Shown here: piece by piece, positions 53,136 through 62,596 of the stretch
Numbering within the stretch: position 1 is the stretch's first letter
Layout: the number at the start of each line of letters is the position of its first letter
Assembly (NCBI RefSeq): GCF_009882935.1
Contig: NZ_WTVA01000015.1
Location: 753,108-817,107, forward strand
Origin: Sneathiella chungangensis
Lineage (GTDB): Bacteria; Pseudomonadota; Alphaproteobacteria; Sneathiellales; Sneathiellaceae
Direction of reading: 5' to 3'
Length of the DNA: 64,000 nt
The notes under the pieces: generated by a model
What the model was told of the DNA's origin: nothing
Database searches by the model: none
Seen by the model: only the letters and a program-made list of their open reading frames with translations
Made by a program: the position numbers and the translations under genes

Positions 53136-54809
53136 CTATCTTGGCAACTTTATAAGGAACTGCGCGCCCAATATCGTGCCGTTGTCGTCGGTCCGGTTGC
53201 GGGCGGTGATGGTGCCGCCATGCGCCTCGACGATCAACCGCGAAATGCTGAGGCCAAGGCCGGAATGGCGGCCGAACCCCTCAGCCTTCGGCCGTTCGGT
53301 GTAAAAGCGGCTGAAAATGGCTTCAAGCTTGTTCTCCGGGATGCCGGGTCCGTCATCCTCGACGGAGAGCTCGACGGTTTTCTCGCGGGTTTCCAGCCGG
53401 ATCACGACCCGGCCCGTCTCCGGCGAGAAGGAGATGGCGTTATCGATGAGATTGCGCAGCACCTGACCGAGGCGGCCCGGAAGCCCGTTGACGGTCACGT
53501 CCTTACTCGGCCGCTTGAAGTCGAAGGAGATGGAGCTGAACATCTGCGTCGTCCGGTAGCCGTCCAGCACGCCTTCGACCAGCTTGATCAAGTCAACCGG
53601 CACGCCTTCGGCGCGCGACAGCTCGGCATCGAGGCGGCTGGCGGCCGAGATATCGGTGATCAACCGGTCGAGCCGCTTCACATCGCTTGCGATCACCACG
53701 CGGAGTTTCTCGCGCGTTTCCTCATCCTTCACCCGTTCGAACGCCTGCACCGCGGTGCCGAGGGAGGTCAGCGGGTTTTTCAGCTCATGCGCCACGTCGG
53801 CGGCAAAGGCCTCGATCGCGTCCAGCCGGTCATAGAGCGCCGTCGTCATCGCGCGGAAGGACGCCGAGAGGTCGCCGATTTCGTCCTTGCGATCGGAAAA
53901 GTCGGGAATCACCATGCGCCGCCCGATCCCGCGCCGCACCTTGTCCGCCGCCTCGGCCAGCACATGGATCGGCGAGGCGATGGTGCGGGCAAGGAACAGC
54001 GAGAGCAGCAGGGTAATCACCAGCGTCACCGCGAAGACGATCAGGGTCGTCACCTGCGCCGAGCGCACGGCATCGTCGATGCTGCTGCCGCTTTCGGTCA
54101 GCAGCAGGCCGCCGAGAATATGCTTGAACCCCTGCACGGGCACGGACACGGAGAGCACCAGCTCCCCCTTTTGCGTTTGCCGGGTCATGCGGCCGTTATC
54201 ACCATTGATGGCGGTGCCGATTTCCTGGAAATCCGCGCCGCTCGGGATCGGATTGCTCGGGAAGAGCGGATAGTCATATTTCGTCGGAAACAGCTTTTCC
54301 CAGCCGTCGTAGAGTTCCTCGAAGAAGAGGCGGACGGGGCTTTTGACCTCCGGCGGCGGCAGCTCCTCGGAGACGATATTGCGGCCCGCGGAAATCAGCC
54401 GGCGGCTGTCGGCAATCAGCACCCCCTCGCGATCAAAGAGGAGCGCCGGGGTGTTGGTGATGATGGACAGGCGCCGGAGCACCCGCTTGATCGGCAGGGA
54501 ATCGAGCGTCAGATACTGCACCTGACCGTCGAGGGAGACTTCCTGAAGCGCCGCCTCGCCCAGCGCACCGGCGATCATCCGCCCGTTTGTCGTGAGCGCC
54601 TGAAACCGCGCCTCGATCAGCCCGTCGCGGAACTGGTCGAGGTATAGAATTCCGCCCGCCAGAAAAATAACGGAAAAAAGGTTGATCGCCATGATCCGGC
54701 GACCGAGGGACGAGAAGGGGCCGCGCCGCACCTTCTGTTCCTTCTCACGCTTTTCCGCTTTTCTGTCAGGAACCGATTTTCCCACATAGGGCTTGGCGTC
54801 TGCAGTCAT
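53136..54809 (-). CDS. chvG: Sensor histidine kinase ChvG (ExoS family)
   Basis: 557 residues. Cytoplasmic basic N-terminus, first membrane helix about 40-58, a periplasmic sensing domain (about 60-250), second helix about 255-275, HAMP (275-330), HisKA with His341 in FAADVAHELKNPLTSL, and HATPase with NLIDNAISFSP, DDGPGIPE and GLGLSISRLI. ChvG responds to acid or wall stress and is held in check by ExoR in rhizobia. ExoR is not in the window. It lies 21 bp after chvI. Confidence 0.95.
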   Translation of the reverse strand: MTADAKPYVGKSVPDRKAEKREKEQKVRRGPFSSLGRRIMAINLFSVIFLAGGILYLDQFRDGLIEARFQALTTNGRMIAGALGEAALQEVSLDGQVQYLTLDSLPIKRVLRRLSIITNTPALLFDREGVLIADSRRLISAGRNIVSEELPPPEVKSPVRLFFEELYDGWEKLFPTKYDYPLFPSNPIPSGADFQEIGTAINGDNGRMTRQTQKGELVLSVSVPVQGFKHILGGLLLTESGSSIDDAVRSAQVTTLIVFAVTLVITLLLSLFLARTIASPIHVLAEAADKVRRGIGRRMVIPDFSDRKDEIGDLSASFRAMTTALYDRLDAIEAFAADVAHELKNPLTSLGTAVQAFERVKDEETREKLRVVIASDVKRLDRLITDISAASRLDAELSRAEGVPVDLIKLVEGVLDGYRTTQMFSSISFDFKRPSKDVTVNGLPGRLGQVLRNLIDNAISFSPETGRVVIRLETREKTVELSVEDDGPGIPENKLEAIFSRFYTERPKAEGFGRHSGLGLSISRLIVEAHGGTITARNRTDDNGTILGAQFLIKLPR

Positions 54810-54830
54810 ACAGTCAGAACCGTTCCCGTG

Positions 54831-55547
54831 TTATTTTTCCTTGAACCGATATCCGACGCCATACAATGTTTCGATGGCGGAAAAGTCGGGGTCCGTTGCC
54901 TTGATCTTCTTGCGCAGCCGCTTGATATGGCTGTCGATTGTCCGATCATCCACATATATATTGTCATCATAGGCCGCGTCCATGAGCTGATCGCGGCTTT
55001 TTACATGACCCGGGCGCAGCGCCAGCGCATGCAGCAGCATGAACTCGGTCACCGTCAGGGTCACTTCCTTGCCGTCCCAGAAGCACGCATGCCGCACGCT
55101 GTCGAGTTTCAGCTTGCCGCGCAGCAGGATATCTTCCTCGCCTTCGCCCGGGCTTTCCTTGCCGGCGCCGTGACGCCGCAGGACCGTGCGGATCCGCTCG
55201 ACCAGCAGGCGCTGCGAGAAGGGTTTGCGGATATAATCGTCGGCGCCCATCTTGAGGCCGAGAAATTCGTCGATCTCGTCATCCTTGGAGGTCAGGAAGA
55301 TCACCGGCAGGCTGCTGGTGCGGCGCAGCCGGTTGAGCAGCTCCATCCCGTCCATGCGCGGCATCTTGATGTCCAGCACGGCGAGATCCGGCGGGCTGTC
55401 GGCGAGGCCCTTGAGCGCCTCCTCCCCGTCGGAATATTTATCCACCTCGAACCCTTCGCTTTCGAGAAGGATTGAAACGGTGGTCAGGATATTCTGGTCG
55501 TCATCGACCAGGGCTACTTTCGTGGCCATGTCAGTCCCCAGAGTCAT
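54831..55547 (-). CDS. chvI: Response regulator ChvI (OmpR family)
   Basis: 238 residues. Receiver domain with [11 protein letters not shown] and phospho-acceptor Asp59 in [11 protein letters not shown], then [13 protein letters not shown]-terminal winged helix with [27 protein letters not shown] and [15 protein letters not shown]. The ATG at 55547 has AAGG seven bases upstream; an ATG six codons later also has a GGGGA site, so two starts are possible. In relatives ChvI controls exopolysaccharide, motility and acid-response genes, which fits an organism with this polysaccharide locus. It diverges from the HugZ-like gene across 188 bp. Confidence 0.95.
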   Translation of the reverse strand: MTLGTDMATKVALVDDDQNILTTVSILLESEGFEVDKYSDGEEALKGLADSPPDLAVLDIKMPRMDGMELLNRLRRTSSLPVIFLTSKDDEIDEFLGLKMGADDYIRKPFSQRLLVERIRTVLRRHGAGKESPGEGEEDILLRGKLKLDSVRHACFWDGKEVTLTVTEFMLLHALALRPGHVKSRDQLMDAAYDDNIYVDDRTIDSHIKRLRKKIKATDPDFSAIETLYGVGYRFKEK

Positions 55548-55735
55548 GTCATCACCTTATTCTATGATCTGTCGCCGGTAATTGCCATCTACATTTCGTC
55601 AAAATAAGGCAAGAGAATGTCCAAGCCGAAAATAGCGGGCCGCCGCCATCAAAAAACCTTGTTCTCCGCCGATTTTATTCCACGGGGAGAAAAAATACCT
55701 TTTGCATTTCGCGGCGAATTCCGCAAAACAGACGC

Positions 55736-56458
55736 ATGATGGATTCGGCAACAACAGATGCCCGCGCGGCAACGGTGCGAAAACTGCTCCGGACGGCGAC
55801 CACCGCGTCGCTGGCCACCGCCATGCCGACCGGCGCGCAGCCCTATGCGTCGCTGGTGCTGATGGCGACGGACCCGCAGGCGCGGCCGCTGCTGCTGCTT
55901 TCCGATCTCGCCGTTCACAGCAAGAATATCGCGGCAGGCCCGGCTGTCTCGCTGCTGATCGCGGAGGATCCGGCGGATCGCGACCCGCTGACCCTGCCGC
56001 GCATCTCCCTTGAAGGATCGCTGCGCAAGGTCGAGGACAGCGGCCTGTTAGCGCGCTACGTCAACCGCTATCCCTCGGCCCGCGATTTCGCCGGCTTTCG
56101 CGATTTCAATTTATACCGGATGGAGGTCGCGCGCGCGCATCTGGTTGCCGGATTCGGCGACATTCACTGGATTGACGCGCGTGATTTCCTTCTCGACCCG
56201 GGTTTTCCCACCGATATCGATGTCGAGAGCGATATTATCGAGCATATGAACAAAGATCATGCGGATGCCGTGCAGACGCTGGCTGCCGCCGCCGGGCCGG
56301 AACCGGACGGAGCCTTTGAAATGTGCGGCGTTGACCGCGACGGCATCGATCTGCGCTGCGGCTGGCGCTACCGGCGGATTCTTTTCGACGCGCCGGTTTC
56401 AACCCCGGGCGACGTCCGGAAAAGCCTTGTCAGGATGCTGAATAACGAAAGAAATTAA
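55736..56458 (+). CDS. HugZ/pyridoxamine-phosphate-oxidase-like protein with DUF2470 domain
   Basis: 240 residues. N-terminal split-barrel flavin or heme fold (about 10-155: ATTASLATAMPTGAQPYASLVL, LLLLSDLAVHSKNIAAGPAVSLLI) and a C-terminal DUF2470 domain (about 165-238) opening DIIEHMNKDHADAVQTLA. HugZ-type proteins bind heme and help break it down; many members are simply flavin-binding. No heme-uptake genes are nearby, so the function is uncertain. Two ATG codons are adjacent at the start. It is upstream of pckA by 179 bp on the same strand. Confidence 0.85.
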   Translation: MMDSATTDARAATVRKLLRTATTASLATAMPTGAQPYASLVLMATDPQARPLLLLSDLAVHSKNIAAGPAVSLLIAEDPADRDPLTLPRISLEGSLRKVEDSGLLARYVNRYPSARDFAGFRDFNLYRMEVARAHLVAGFGDIHWIDARDFLLDPGFPTDIDVESDIIEHMNKDHADAVQTLAAAAGPEPDGAFEMCGVDRDGIDLRCGWRYRRILFDAPVSTPGDVRKSLVRMLNNERN

Positions 56459-56558
56459 CAATATTTTTAACTGTTGGGTATTAAGTAGCATAAATCTAAG
56501 GGAAATTTGTAACAGCCGCGAAAAAAGCGGGATCGGGAGTCAGTTTTTTGGTGATAGT

Positions 56559-56587
56559 TATGTTGCGCCGGTATATCAAGCAACATA
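56559..56587. promoter_or_regulatory. 8-bp inverted repeat upstream of pckA
   Basis: TATGTTGC (56559-56566) and GCAACATA (56580-56587) are perfect inverted repeats with a 13-bp spacer, ending about 50 bp before the pckA start. The gap otherwise holds AT-rich sequence. A LacI-type or OmpR-type dimer site, or a leader hairpin, would fit. Confidence 0.5.
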
Positions 56588-56637
56588 TTCTGTAACGAAA
56601 CGCCTGAAAACGGGCCCTCTTTATACAGCACTGGAGA

Positions 56638-58251
56638 ATGAATGTGGAGCAGTTAGGACCCCATAAGAGCAATTATGGGCTTGAGACGAATGGTCTTGGA
56701 AATGTCGGCAAGGCATACTGGAATCTGTCAACGCCAGCCCTTTATCAGGAAGCCCTCACCCGCGGAGAGGCTTCTCTTGCCGCCGGCGGGCCTCTCGTCG
56801 CCCTGACCGGCCAGCATACCGGCCGCTCCGCCAATGACAAATTCATCGTCGAGGAGCCGAGCAGCCAGAAGGATATCTGGTGGGGCAAGGTCAACAAACC
56901 GATCCAGGCGGACAAGTTCGCCGCCCTGCACCAGAAAATGTGCGACTATCTCGCCGGGAAGGACGTTTTTGTTCAGGATTGCTACGCCGGCGCCGATGCG
57001 GCGCACCGCCTGCCCGTCCGGATCATCACCGAATGCGCGTGGCACAATCTCTTTGCCCGCAACATGTTTATACAGCCAAAGGCCAGTGAGCTGGCGAATT
57101 TCAAGCCGGAATTCACGGTGTTGCAGGTTCCCTCCTTCGAGGCGGACCCCGCCGTTGACGGCACCCGCTCGGAAGTGTTCGTCCTCGCGGATTTCGCGAA
57201 AAAGCTGGTGATTATCGGCGGCACTTCCTATGCCGGCGAGATCAAGAAATCGGTTTTCTCCATTCTCAACTACCTGCTTCCGGCAAAAGATGTGCTGCCG
57301 ATGCATTGCTCCGTCAATGTCAGCGACGAAGGGAACTCCAGTGTCTTCTTCGGCCTGTCTGGCACCGGCAAGACCACTTTGTCCGCCGACGCCAGCAAGA
57401 TGCTGATCGGCGATGACGAGCATGGCTGGTCCGATGACGGCGTCTTCAACTTCGAAGGCGGCTGCTACGCCAAGGTGATCAAGCTCTCCAAGGAAGCGGA
57501 GCCGGAAATCTTCGAGACGACGCGCCGCTTCGGCACGGTGCTTGAAAATGTGGTGATGGACCCGGCGACCGGCGAGCTCGACCTCGACGACAACCGCTAT
57601 ACGGAAAATACCCGCGCCTCCTACCCGATCGACTTTATCCCCAACGCCTCCGATACCGGCGTTGCCGGCAATCCGACCAATGTGGTGATGCTGACGGCGG
57701 ACGCCTTCGGCGTGCTGCCCCCGATCTCGAAGCTGACGCCGGAACAGGCGATGTACCACTTCCTGTCGGGCTATACCGCGAAGCTGGCCGGCACGGAAAA
57801 GGGCCTTGGCAACGAGCCGCAGGCGACCTTCTCCACCTGCTTCGGCGCGCCGTTCATGCCGCGGCATCCGGCGGTCTACGCCAAGCTTCTCGGCGAGAAG
57901 ATCGCCAAACATGGAGTGAATTGCTGGCTGGTCAACACCGGCTGGACCGGCGGTGTCTACGGCACCGGCCACCGCATGCCGATCGCTCATACCCGCGCGC
58001 TTGTCAATGCCGCGCTCGACGGGACGCTGGCCGCGGTGGAAACCGAGAAGGACCCCTTCTTCGGTCTCGCCATGCCGACCTCCTGCCCGGGCGTGCCCTC
58101 CGATATTCTCAACCCGCGCAATACCTGGGCGGACAAGACGGCCTATGACGCGAAGGCGAAAGACCTCGTCTCCCGCTTTATCGAGAATTTCGAGCAGTTC
58201 ACCGATTATGTCGAGGATGATGTGTTGCAGTCGGCGCCGAAAATCGCCTGA
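56638..58251 (+). CDS. pckA: Phosphoenolpyruvate carboxykinase (ATP)
   Basis: 537 residues, the usual size of the ATP-dependent enzyme. Converts oxaloacetate and ATP to phosphoenolpyruvate, the entry to gluconeogenesis. Motifs are [36 protein letters not shown], kinase loop [13 protein letters not shown] (from 239), metal site [21 protein letters not shown] and [12 protein letters not shown]-like [12 protein letters not shown]. The ATG at 56638 has GGAG only one base before it; a GTG two codons later (56644) has the same GGAG seven bases upstream and may be the real start. Ends before a strong terminator. Confidence 0.96.
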   Translation: MNVEQLGPHKSNYGLETNGLGNVGKAYWNLSTPALYQEALTRGEASLAAGGPLVALTGQHTGRSANDKFIVEEPSSQKDIWWGKVNKPIQADKFAALHQKMCDYLAGKDVFVQDCYAGADAAHRLPVRIITECAWHNLFARNMFIQPKASELANFKPEFTVLQVPSFEADPAVDGTRSEVFVLADFAKKLVIIGGTSYAGEIKKSVFSILNYLLPAKDVLPMHCSVNVSDEGNSSVFFGLSGTGKTTLSADASKMLIGDDEHGWSDDGVFNFEGGCYAKVIKLSKEAEPEIFETTRRFGTVLENVVMDPATGELDLDDNRYTENTRASYPIDFIPNASDTGVAGNPTNVVMLTADAFGVLPPISKLTPEQAMYHFLSGYTAKLAGTEKGLGNEPQATFSTCFGAPFMPRHPAVYAKLLGEKIAKHGVNCWLVNTGWTGGVYGTGHRMPIAHTRALVNAALDGTLAAVETEKDPFFGLAMPTSCPGVPSDILNPRNTWADKTAYDAKAKDLVSRFIENFEQFTDYVEDDVLQSAPKIA

Positions 58252-58276
58252 CGCGCAGCCTCCCGACCACCCCATG

Positions 58277-58304
58277 AAACCCGGCCCCATCGGCCGGGTT
58301 TTTT
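58277..58304 (+). terminator. Intrinsic terminator of pckA
   Basis: AACCCGGCC (58278-58286) pairs with GGCCGGGTT (58292-58300) around CCATC, followed by six T. It lies 26 bases after the pckA stop and abuts the convergent permease gene. Confidence 0.95.
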
Positions 58305-58305
58305 A

Positions 58306-59202
58306 TTACCGCGCCCGCAATCCTTCCGGTTTCAGCACCAGCACCAGCGTCAGCGCGCAGAAGGCCGCGACGTCGCGATAGGCAAGATCGAGATAGGCGG
58401 ACCAGAAGGTCTCGAACAGGGCGAGCGCGGCGGAGGCGATCAGCGCCCCGGTGAGCGAGCGAAGCCCGCCGATCACCGCGATAAACATGGTTTTCAGGCC
58501 GATCACCGTGCCCATCACGAAACTCGCGCTCCCGTAGAGCAGCGCGATCAGCGATCCGCCAAGCGCGGCGGCAAGGCTCGCCAGCACGAAGGAGGCCGCG
58601 AGGATCAGCGGGATATTCGCGCCGCAGAGCGCCGCCATATGCAGATCCTCCGCGCAGGCCCGCCAGTAAACGCCGAAGCGGTGCCGCTTCATCAACAGGA
58701 TAAGCATGACGACAACGGCGAACGCGACGGTGACCGCCACGATCTGCAGCGCCGTTATCTGGACCGGGAATTCTCCGGCGCCGGCGAGCGAAACCGGGTC
58801 GGCGAAGATCGGGCGGAGCCAGAGTTCCCGGGAGTTGTTGATTAGCCGCATGGTCTCCTCCAGCACAATGGCAATCGCGATGGTCGCGATCAGCATGGCC
58901 TGCACGGGCCGGGCGACAAGCCGCCGGAGCGCAAGATGATGCAGCGAGAACCCGAGAAGCGTCGTATTGGCAAGGGCAATCACGACGCCGGCGAGAACCA
59001 CGGCGAGCAGCGGCCAGAAGGTCACCCCTTCCAGCAGCGAGATCATCATGATCGTGACATAGGCCGCCCACATGGCAATGGCGCCGAAGGCGAGGTTGAT
59101 GCGATTCGTCACGCCGTAAAACAGCACAAAAGCCGCCGACAGCAACGCATAGATTGCCGTTACCTGCACCGCATTCAACAGCTGCTGAAAAACGTAAAGC
59201 AT
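58306..59202 (-). CDS. Branched-chain amino acid ABC transporter permease (LivH type), without partners
   Basis: 298 residues with eight hydrophobic segments. It follows the LivH pattern: FQQLLNAVQVTAIYALLSAAFVLFYGVTNRINLAFGAIAMWAAY at the N-terminus and GTVIGLKTMFIAVIGGLRSLTGALIASAALALFETFW near the end, which contains the EAA-like coupling region. It should import branched-chain amino acids, urea or short amides with LivM, LivF, LivG and a binding protein, but none is next to it: pckA is convergent on one side and a lipoprotein gene divergent on the other. The permease reading is secure; substrate and function are not. Confidence 0.88.
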   Translation of the reverse strand: MLYVFQQLLNAVQVTAIYALLSAAFVLFYGVTNRINLAFGAIAMWAAYVTIMMISLLEGVTFWPLLAVVLAGVVIALANTTLLGFSLHHLALRRLVARPVQAMLIATIAIAIVLEETMRLINNSRELWLRPIFADPVSLAGAGEFPVQITALQIVAVTVAFAVVVMLILLMKRHRFGVYWRACAEDLHMAALCGANIPLILAASFVLASLAAALGGSLIALLYGSASFVMGTVIGLKTMFIAVIGGLRSLTGALIASAALALFETFWSAYLDLAYRDVAAFCALTLVLVLKPEGLRAR

Positions 59203-59291
59203 GGACAGGCCGGGACGGCTCCTTCGGATGATGGACAGGACCAGGCGTGAAGCGTATCATAATTGCATGGCGACGCAGGGAGAATTTCGCA

Positions 59292-59795
59292 ATGAGGATC
59301 AAGGCGGCGGTGTTGCTGATGGCGGGGATGCTGCTGGCAGGATGCGGCGACGATCCCGGCACGCCCTATCTCGAGTTCACCGGCGGCGGCTTCATCTTCA
59401 ACTACCGCATCGGCGAGGCGTTCTACGGATTTGTCGTGAAACCCCACCGCGAGATACCGGAAGGCACTGAAATCATTGCGGAATTCGAAGACCCGGCCGG
59501 CGGGGACCCGATCATCGTCACGGCCCTCGCCAAGCCGTCGCAGCTGCAATATATGTTCCGCACGCCCGGCGTTCAGGGTGTCGTCAAGGACCGCCCCTAC
59601 AAGGTCTCCGTCAGCCTGAAGGAACCGGGAACCGGGGAGACGCTCGCCGTTTATTCCAAAGAATTCAAGTCCAGCATGGACCAGTCCGACCTTCCCGGTG
59701 TTGCGCTCACCGTCGGCCCCGGATATCATCCGAACCCGGCGCTTTTCGACGCGGGCGAGAAGGCCTTCGTCATACCGAAAGCGGGCAAGCACTAA
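59292..59795 (+). CDS. Lipoprotein of unknown function
   Basis: 167 residues from the ATG at 59292 with AGGGAG nine bases upstream; the same frame starts 15 codons earlier but without such a site. Signal peptide MRIKAAVLLMAGMLLAGC with lipobox LAGC (Cys18). The mature part is a beta-rich domain (YLEFTGGGFIFNYRIGEAFYGF, TEIIAEFEDPAGGDPIIV, KPSQLQYMFRTPG, YKVSVSLKEPGTGETLA) that might be an Ig-like fold; I do not recognise a named family. It diverges from the LivH-type permease and is followed by an AEC transporter. Confidence 0.8.
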   Translation: MRIKAAVLLMAGMLLAGCGDDPGTPYLEFTGGGFIFNYRIGEAFYGFVVKPHREIPEGTEIIAEFEDPAGGDPIIVTALAKPSQLQYMFRTPGVQGVVKDRPYKVSVSLKEPGTGETLAVYSKEFKSSMDQSDLPGVALTVGPGYHPNPALFDAGEKAFVIPKAGKH

Positions 59796-59892
59796 AACCG
59801 ACAGTATTCCGCCGGCGGACCGGCGGGCGATCGACCACACAGCGGGCCGGCGGAGAACCGAAGCCTGAAAATAAACAGGGGACAAAAACGAC

Positions 59893-60825
59893 ATGTGGGC
59901 GATATCGCTTTCCGTGCTGCCGATATTCCTGTTGCTTGTTCTTGGCAACCTGCTGCGCCGGAACGGGTTTCCGGGCGGCGATTTCTGGCATCACGCGGAC
60001 CGGATGGTCTATTGGGTGCTGTTCCCGGCCCTGTTATTCTACAATACAACGACCGCGCCGTTCAGCGATGACCTCGTGGGCAGCTACGCCCTTGCCCTGC
60101 TGGGTGGTCTTGCGGTGACCGGTCTTGCGTCGCTGCTGATCGTCCGGATATTCCGTATTGACCGCCGCATCGGCGGCGCGGTGTTTCAGGGCGCGGCGCG
60201 GCACAACACCTTTATCGCCTTTGCGGTTGCCGACTATCTGTTCGGGCCGGAGGGGCTTTTGCTTGCCGCCGTCGCCACCGCCGTCCTTGTGCCACCGACC
60301 AATCTGTTCTGCGTGACCGTTCTGGTTACCTATCAGGGCCGGACCGGCAGCCACTCGCTCAAGCGGCGGCTGATCGGGGAAATCGCCCGTAATCCGCTGC
60401 TGATCGCCATCGCCATCGGCGCCTTTCTCAATTTTTCCGGGATCGGCCCCCTGCCCGTCATCAGCAATTTTGCCGGGCTTCTGGCAAAGGCCGCCCTGCC
60501 CTTCGCTCTCCTGTGCGTCGGCGCCGGCCTGAAGATCAAGGCAATCCATACCGGCGCGACCTATGTCCTGATCTCTACGGTTCTGAAACTTGTGCTGTTC
60601 CCGCTGGTTATCGCCGGCGCGGCCATCGCCACGGGGATGGAGGGGGTTGCGGCGATGATCCTGATCATCTACGGCACGATTCCGACGGCCAGTTCCGGCT
60701 ATGCGCTGGCAAAGCTACTTGGCGCGGATGCGGAAGTGATGGCCGGAATCATTACCATCCAGACCATAATCTCCATGATCACCCTGCCCCTGTCGCTCAC
60801 CCTCGCCGCCGCCTATTTCATGTAA
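59893..60825 (+). CDS. AEC family transporter (auxin efflux carrier-like)
   Basis: 310 residues with about ten hydrophobic helices in two repeats of five, the AEC/BART layout. It starts with an N-terminal LPIFLLLVLGNLLRRNGF, contains the conserved helix RHNTFIAFAVADYLFG and AALPFALLCVGAGLKI, and ends in MAGIITIQTIISMITLPLSLTLAA. Bacterial members export or exchange small organic acids such as malate; the substrate is not readable. AGGGGA lies ten bases before the ATG. It ends two bases from the convergent moeB stop. A GC-rich hairpin without T run (59809-59826) lies in the gap before it. Confidence 0.9.
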   Translation: MWAISLSVLPIFLLLVLGNLLRRNGFPGGDFWHHADRMVYWVLFPALLFYNTTTAPFSDDLVGSYALALLGGLAVTGLASLLIVRIFRIDRRIGGAVFQGAARHNTFIAFAVADYLFGPEGLLLAAVATAVLVPPTNLFCVTVLVTYQGRTGSHSLKRRLIGEIARNPLLIAIAIGAFLNFSGIGPLPVISNFAGLLAKAALPFALLCVGAGLKIKAIHTGATYVLISTVLKLVLFPLVIAGAAIATGMEGVAAMILIIYGTIPTASSGYALAKLLGADAEVMAGIITIQTIISMITLPLSLTLAAAYFM

Positions 60826-60827
60826 GG

Positions 60828-61610
60828 CTACGATAACCCGGTGATCGACGGGCTGTTGCCGCAGAGCGGGCAGTTTGGATCGCGGGGAACCTTGATCTTT
60901 CGGAATTCGGCGGCCAATGCGTCGTACAGCAGGAGGCGGCCCGAGAGCCCCTCCCCGATGCTGAGCAGTTCTTTTACCGCCTCCACCGCCTGGACCGATC
61001 CGACCACACCGGCGAGCGCGCCGAGGACCCCCGCCTCCCCGCAGGTCTGCGCCACATCGGGCGGCGGCGGCACGGGAAACAGGCAGCGATAACAGGGATT
61101 CGCGCCCTCCTCATAGGCCTTGAAGGTGGTGATCTGCCCGTCGAACTGCAAAATCGCCCCGGAAACCAGGGGTTTTTTGCCGAAATAGCAGGCATCATTG
61201 AGCAGGAAGCGGGTTTCGGAATTATCGGTCCCGTCCGTCACCAGATCATAACCCGCGATGATCCGCGCGGCGTTGTCCGCCGTCAGCCGTTCCTTATGCG
61301 CGATCACCGTCACGTCCGGATTGAGGCGGGCGACGGACTGGGCTGCGCTTTCCACCTTCGACGCGCCGATATCCGCCGTGCCATGGGCGATCTGCCGCTG
61401 CAGATTGGAGAGATCCACCGCATCGTCATCGATGATCCCGAGGGTGCCGACCCCCGCCGCCGCAAGATAGAGCGCGAGCGGCGAGCCCAGCCCCCCTGCC
61501 CCGACGATCAGGATTTTCGATCTGAGAAGTTTCTGCTGACCCGCGCCACCGATCTCGCGCAGGATGATATGGCGGGCGTAGCGGTCGAGCTGGTCATCGC
61601 TGAGCGCCAT
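60828..61610 (-). CDS. moeB: Molybdopterin-synthase adenylyltransferase MoeB (HesA/ThiF family)
   Basis: 260 residues from the ATG at 61610; the frame extends upstream into cysK but without homology. It carries RYARHIILREIGGAGQQKLL, the nucleotide loop GAGGLGSPLALYLAAAGVG, DDAVDLSNLQRQ, TDGTDNSETRFLLND and two zinc Cys pairs (CYRC, CPLC). It adenylates the C-terminus of the small sulfur carrier MoaD (or ThiS). It lies four bases downstream of cysK and completes the coaBC-dut-rrf2-cysK-moeB run. Confidence 0.93.
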   Translation of the reverse strand: MALSDDQLDRYARHIILREIGGAGQQKLLRSKILIVGAGGLGSPLALYLAAAGVGTLGIIDDDAVDLSNLQRQIAHGTADIGASKVESAAQSVARLNPDVTVIAHKERLTADNAARIIAGYDLVTDGTDNSETRFLLNDACYFGKKPLVSGAILQFDGQITTFKAYEEGANPCYRCLFPVPPPPDVAQTCGEAGVLGALAGVVGSVQAVEAVKELLSIGEGLSGRLLLYDALAAEFRKIKVPRDPNCPLCGNSPSITGLS

Positions 61611-61614
61611 GGCG

Positions 61615-62568
61615 TCACAGACCGTCGAACAGCGCGGTCGTGAGATACCTTTCGGCGAAGGACGGGATGACGACGACGATGGTCTTGCCCTCCATTTCCT
61701 TGCGCTCGGCGATTTCCAGCGCCGCCGCAACCGCCGCGCCGGAGGAAATGCCGACGGGAATACCCTCAAGCCGCGCCACCTCGCGGGCGGTTTCAAAGGC
61801 GGTCTCGTTGCCGATGGTCAAAATTTCGTCGATCAGGCTTTCATCGAGGTTTTTCGGCGAAAATCCGGCGCCGATGCCCTGGATCTTATGCGGACCCGGT
61901 TGCCCGCCGGACAGGACGGGGCTGTCCTCCGGTTCCACCGCGACGATGCGGATCCCCGGGTTTTTCGCCTTCAGGAAGCCGCCGACGCCGGTCAGGGTTC
62001 CGCCCGTGCCGACCCCCATGACGACCACATCAACCTTGCCCTGCGTATCTTCCCAGATTTCCTCGGCGGTGGTGACCCGGTGAATGGCCGGATTGGCGGG
62101 ATTTTCGAACTGCTGCGGGATGACCGCATCGCCGATCTGCTTCTTCAGCTCCTCCGCCCGGGCGATCGCCCCGTCCATGCCCTTGGCCGCGTCGGTCAGC
62201 TCGAGATTGGCGCCGAGCAGCTTCAGCATCTTGCGCCGCTCTATCGACATGCTCTCGGGCATGACCAGCGTCAGGTGATATCCCTTCGCCGCGCAGACGA
62301 AGGCGAGGCCGATCCCGGTATTGCCCGACGTCGGCTCGATAATCGCCGTATTTTCCTTGATCAGGCCCGCCTCTTCCATCGCCTCGATCATGGCGGCGGC
62401 GATGCGGTCCTTGACCGAAGCGAGGGGATTGAAAAACTCCAGCTTGAGGAGGATATTCACCTTCGCCGGCAGGTCGGCGGCGATGCGGCGCGCCCGCACG
62501 AGAGGCGTTGCGCCAATGGTGTCAACGATCGAGTCATAGATTTTTCCGCGCGGGGGATCATTTTTCAT
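61615..62568 (-). CDS. cysK: Cysteine synthase A (O-acetylserine sulfhydrylase)
   Basis: 317 residues. Joins sulfide with O-acetylserine to give cysteine. The PLP lysine is Lys53 in LASVKDRIA; the substrate loop is [11 protein letters not shown], the phosphate-binding [13 protein letters not shown] follows and [11 protein letters not shown] comes near the C-terminus. It is followed by moeB after four bases and preceded by an Rrf2 regulator by 28 bp, which probably controls it. Confidence 0.96.
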   Translation of the reverse strand: MKNDPPRGKIYDSIVDTIGATPLVRARRIAADLPAKVNILLKLEFFNPLASVKDRIAAAMIEAMEEAGLIKENTAIIEPTSGNTGIGLAFVCAAKGYHLTLVMPESMSIERRKMLKLLGANLELTDAAKGMDGAIARAEELKKQIGDAVIPQQFENPANPAIHRVTTAEEIWEDTQGKVDVVVMGVGTGGTLTGVGGFLKAKNPGIRIVAVEPEDSPVLSGGQPGPHKIQGIGAGFSPKNLDESLIDEILTIGNETAFETAREVARLEGIPVGISSGAAVAAALEIAERKEMEGKTIVVVIPSFAERYLTTALFDGL

Positions 62569-62596
62569 TTATCTTCTCAACGTCTTGTTTTTTAAC

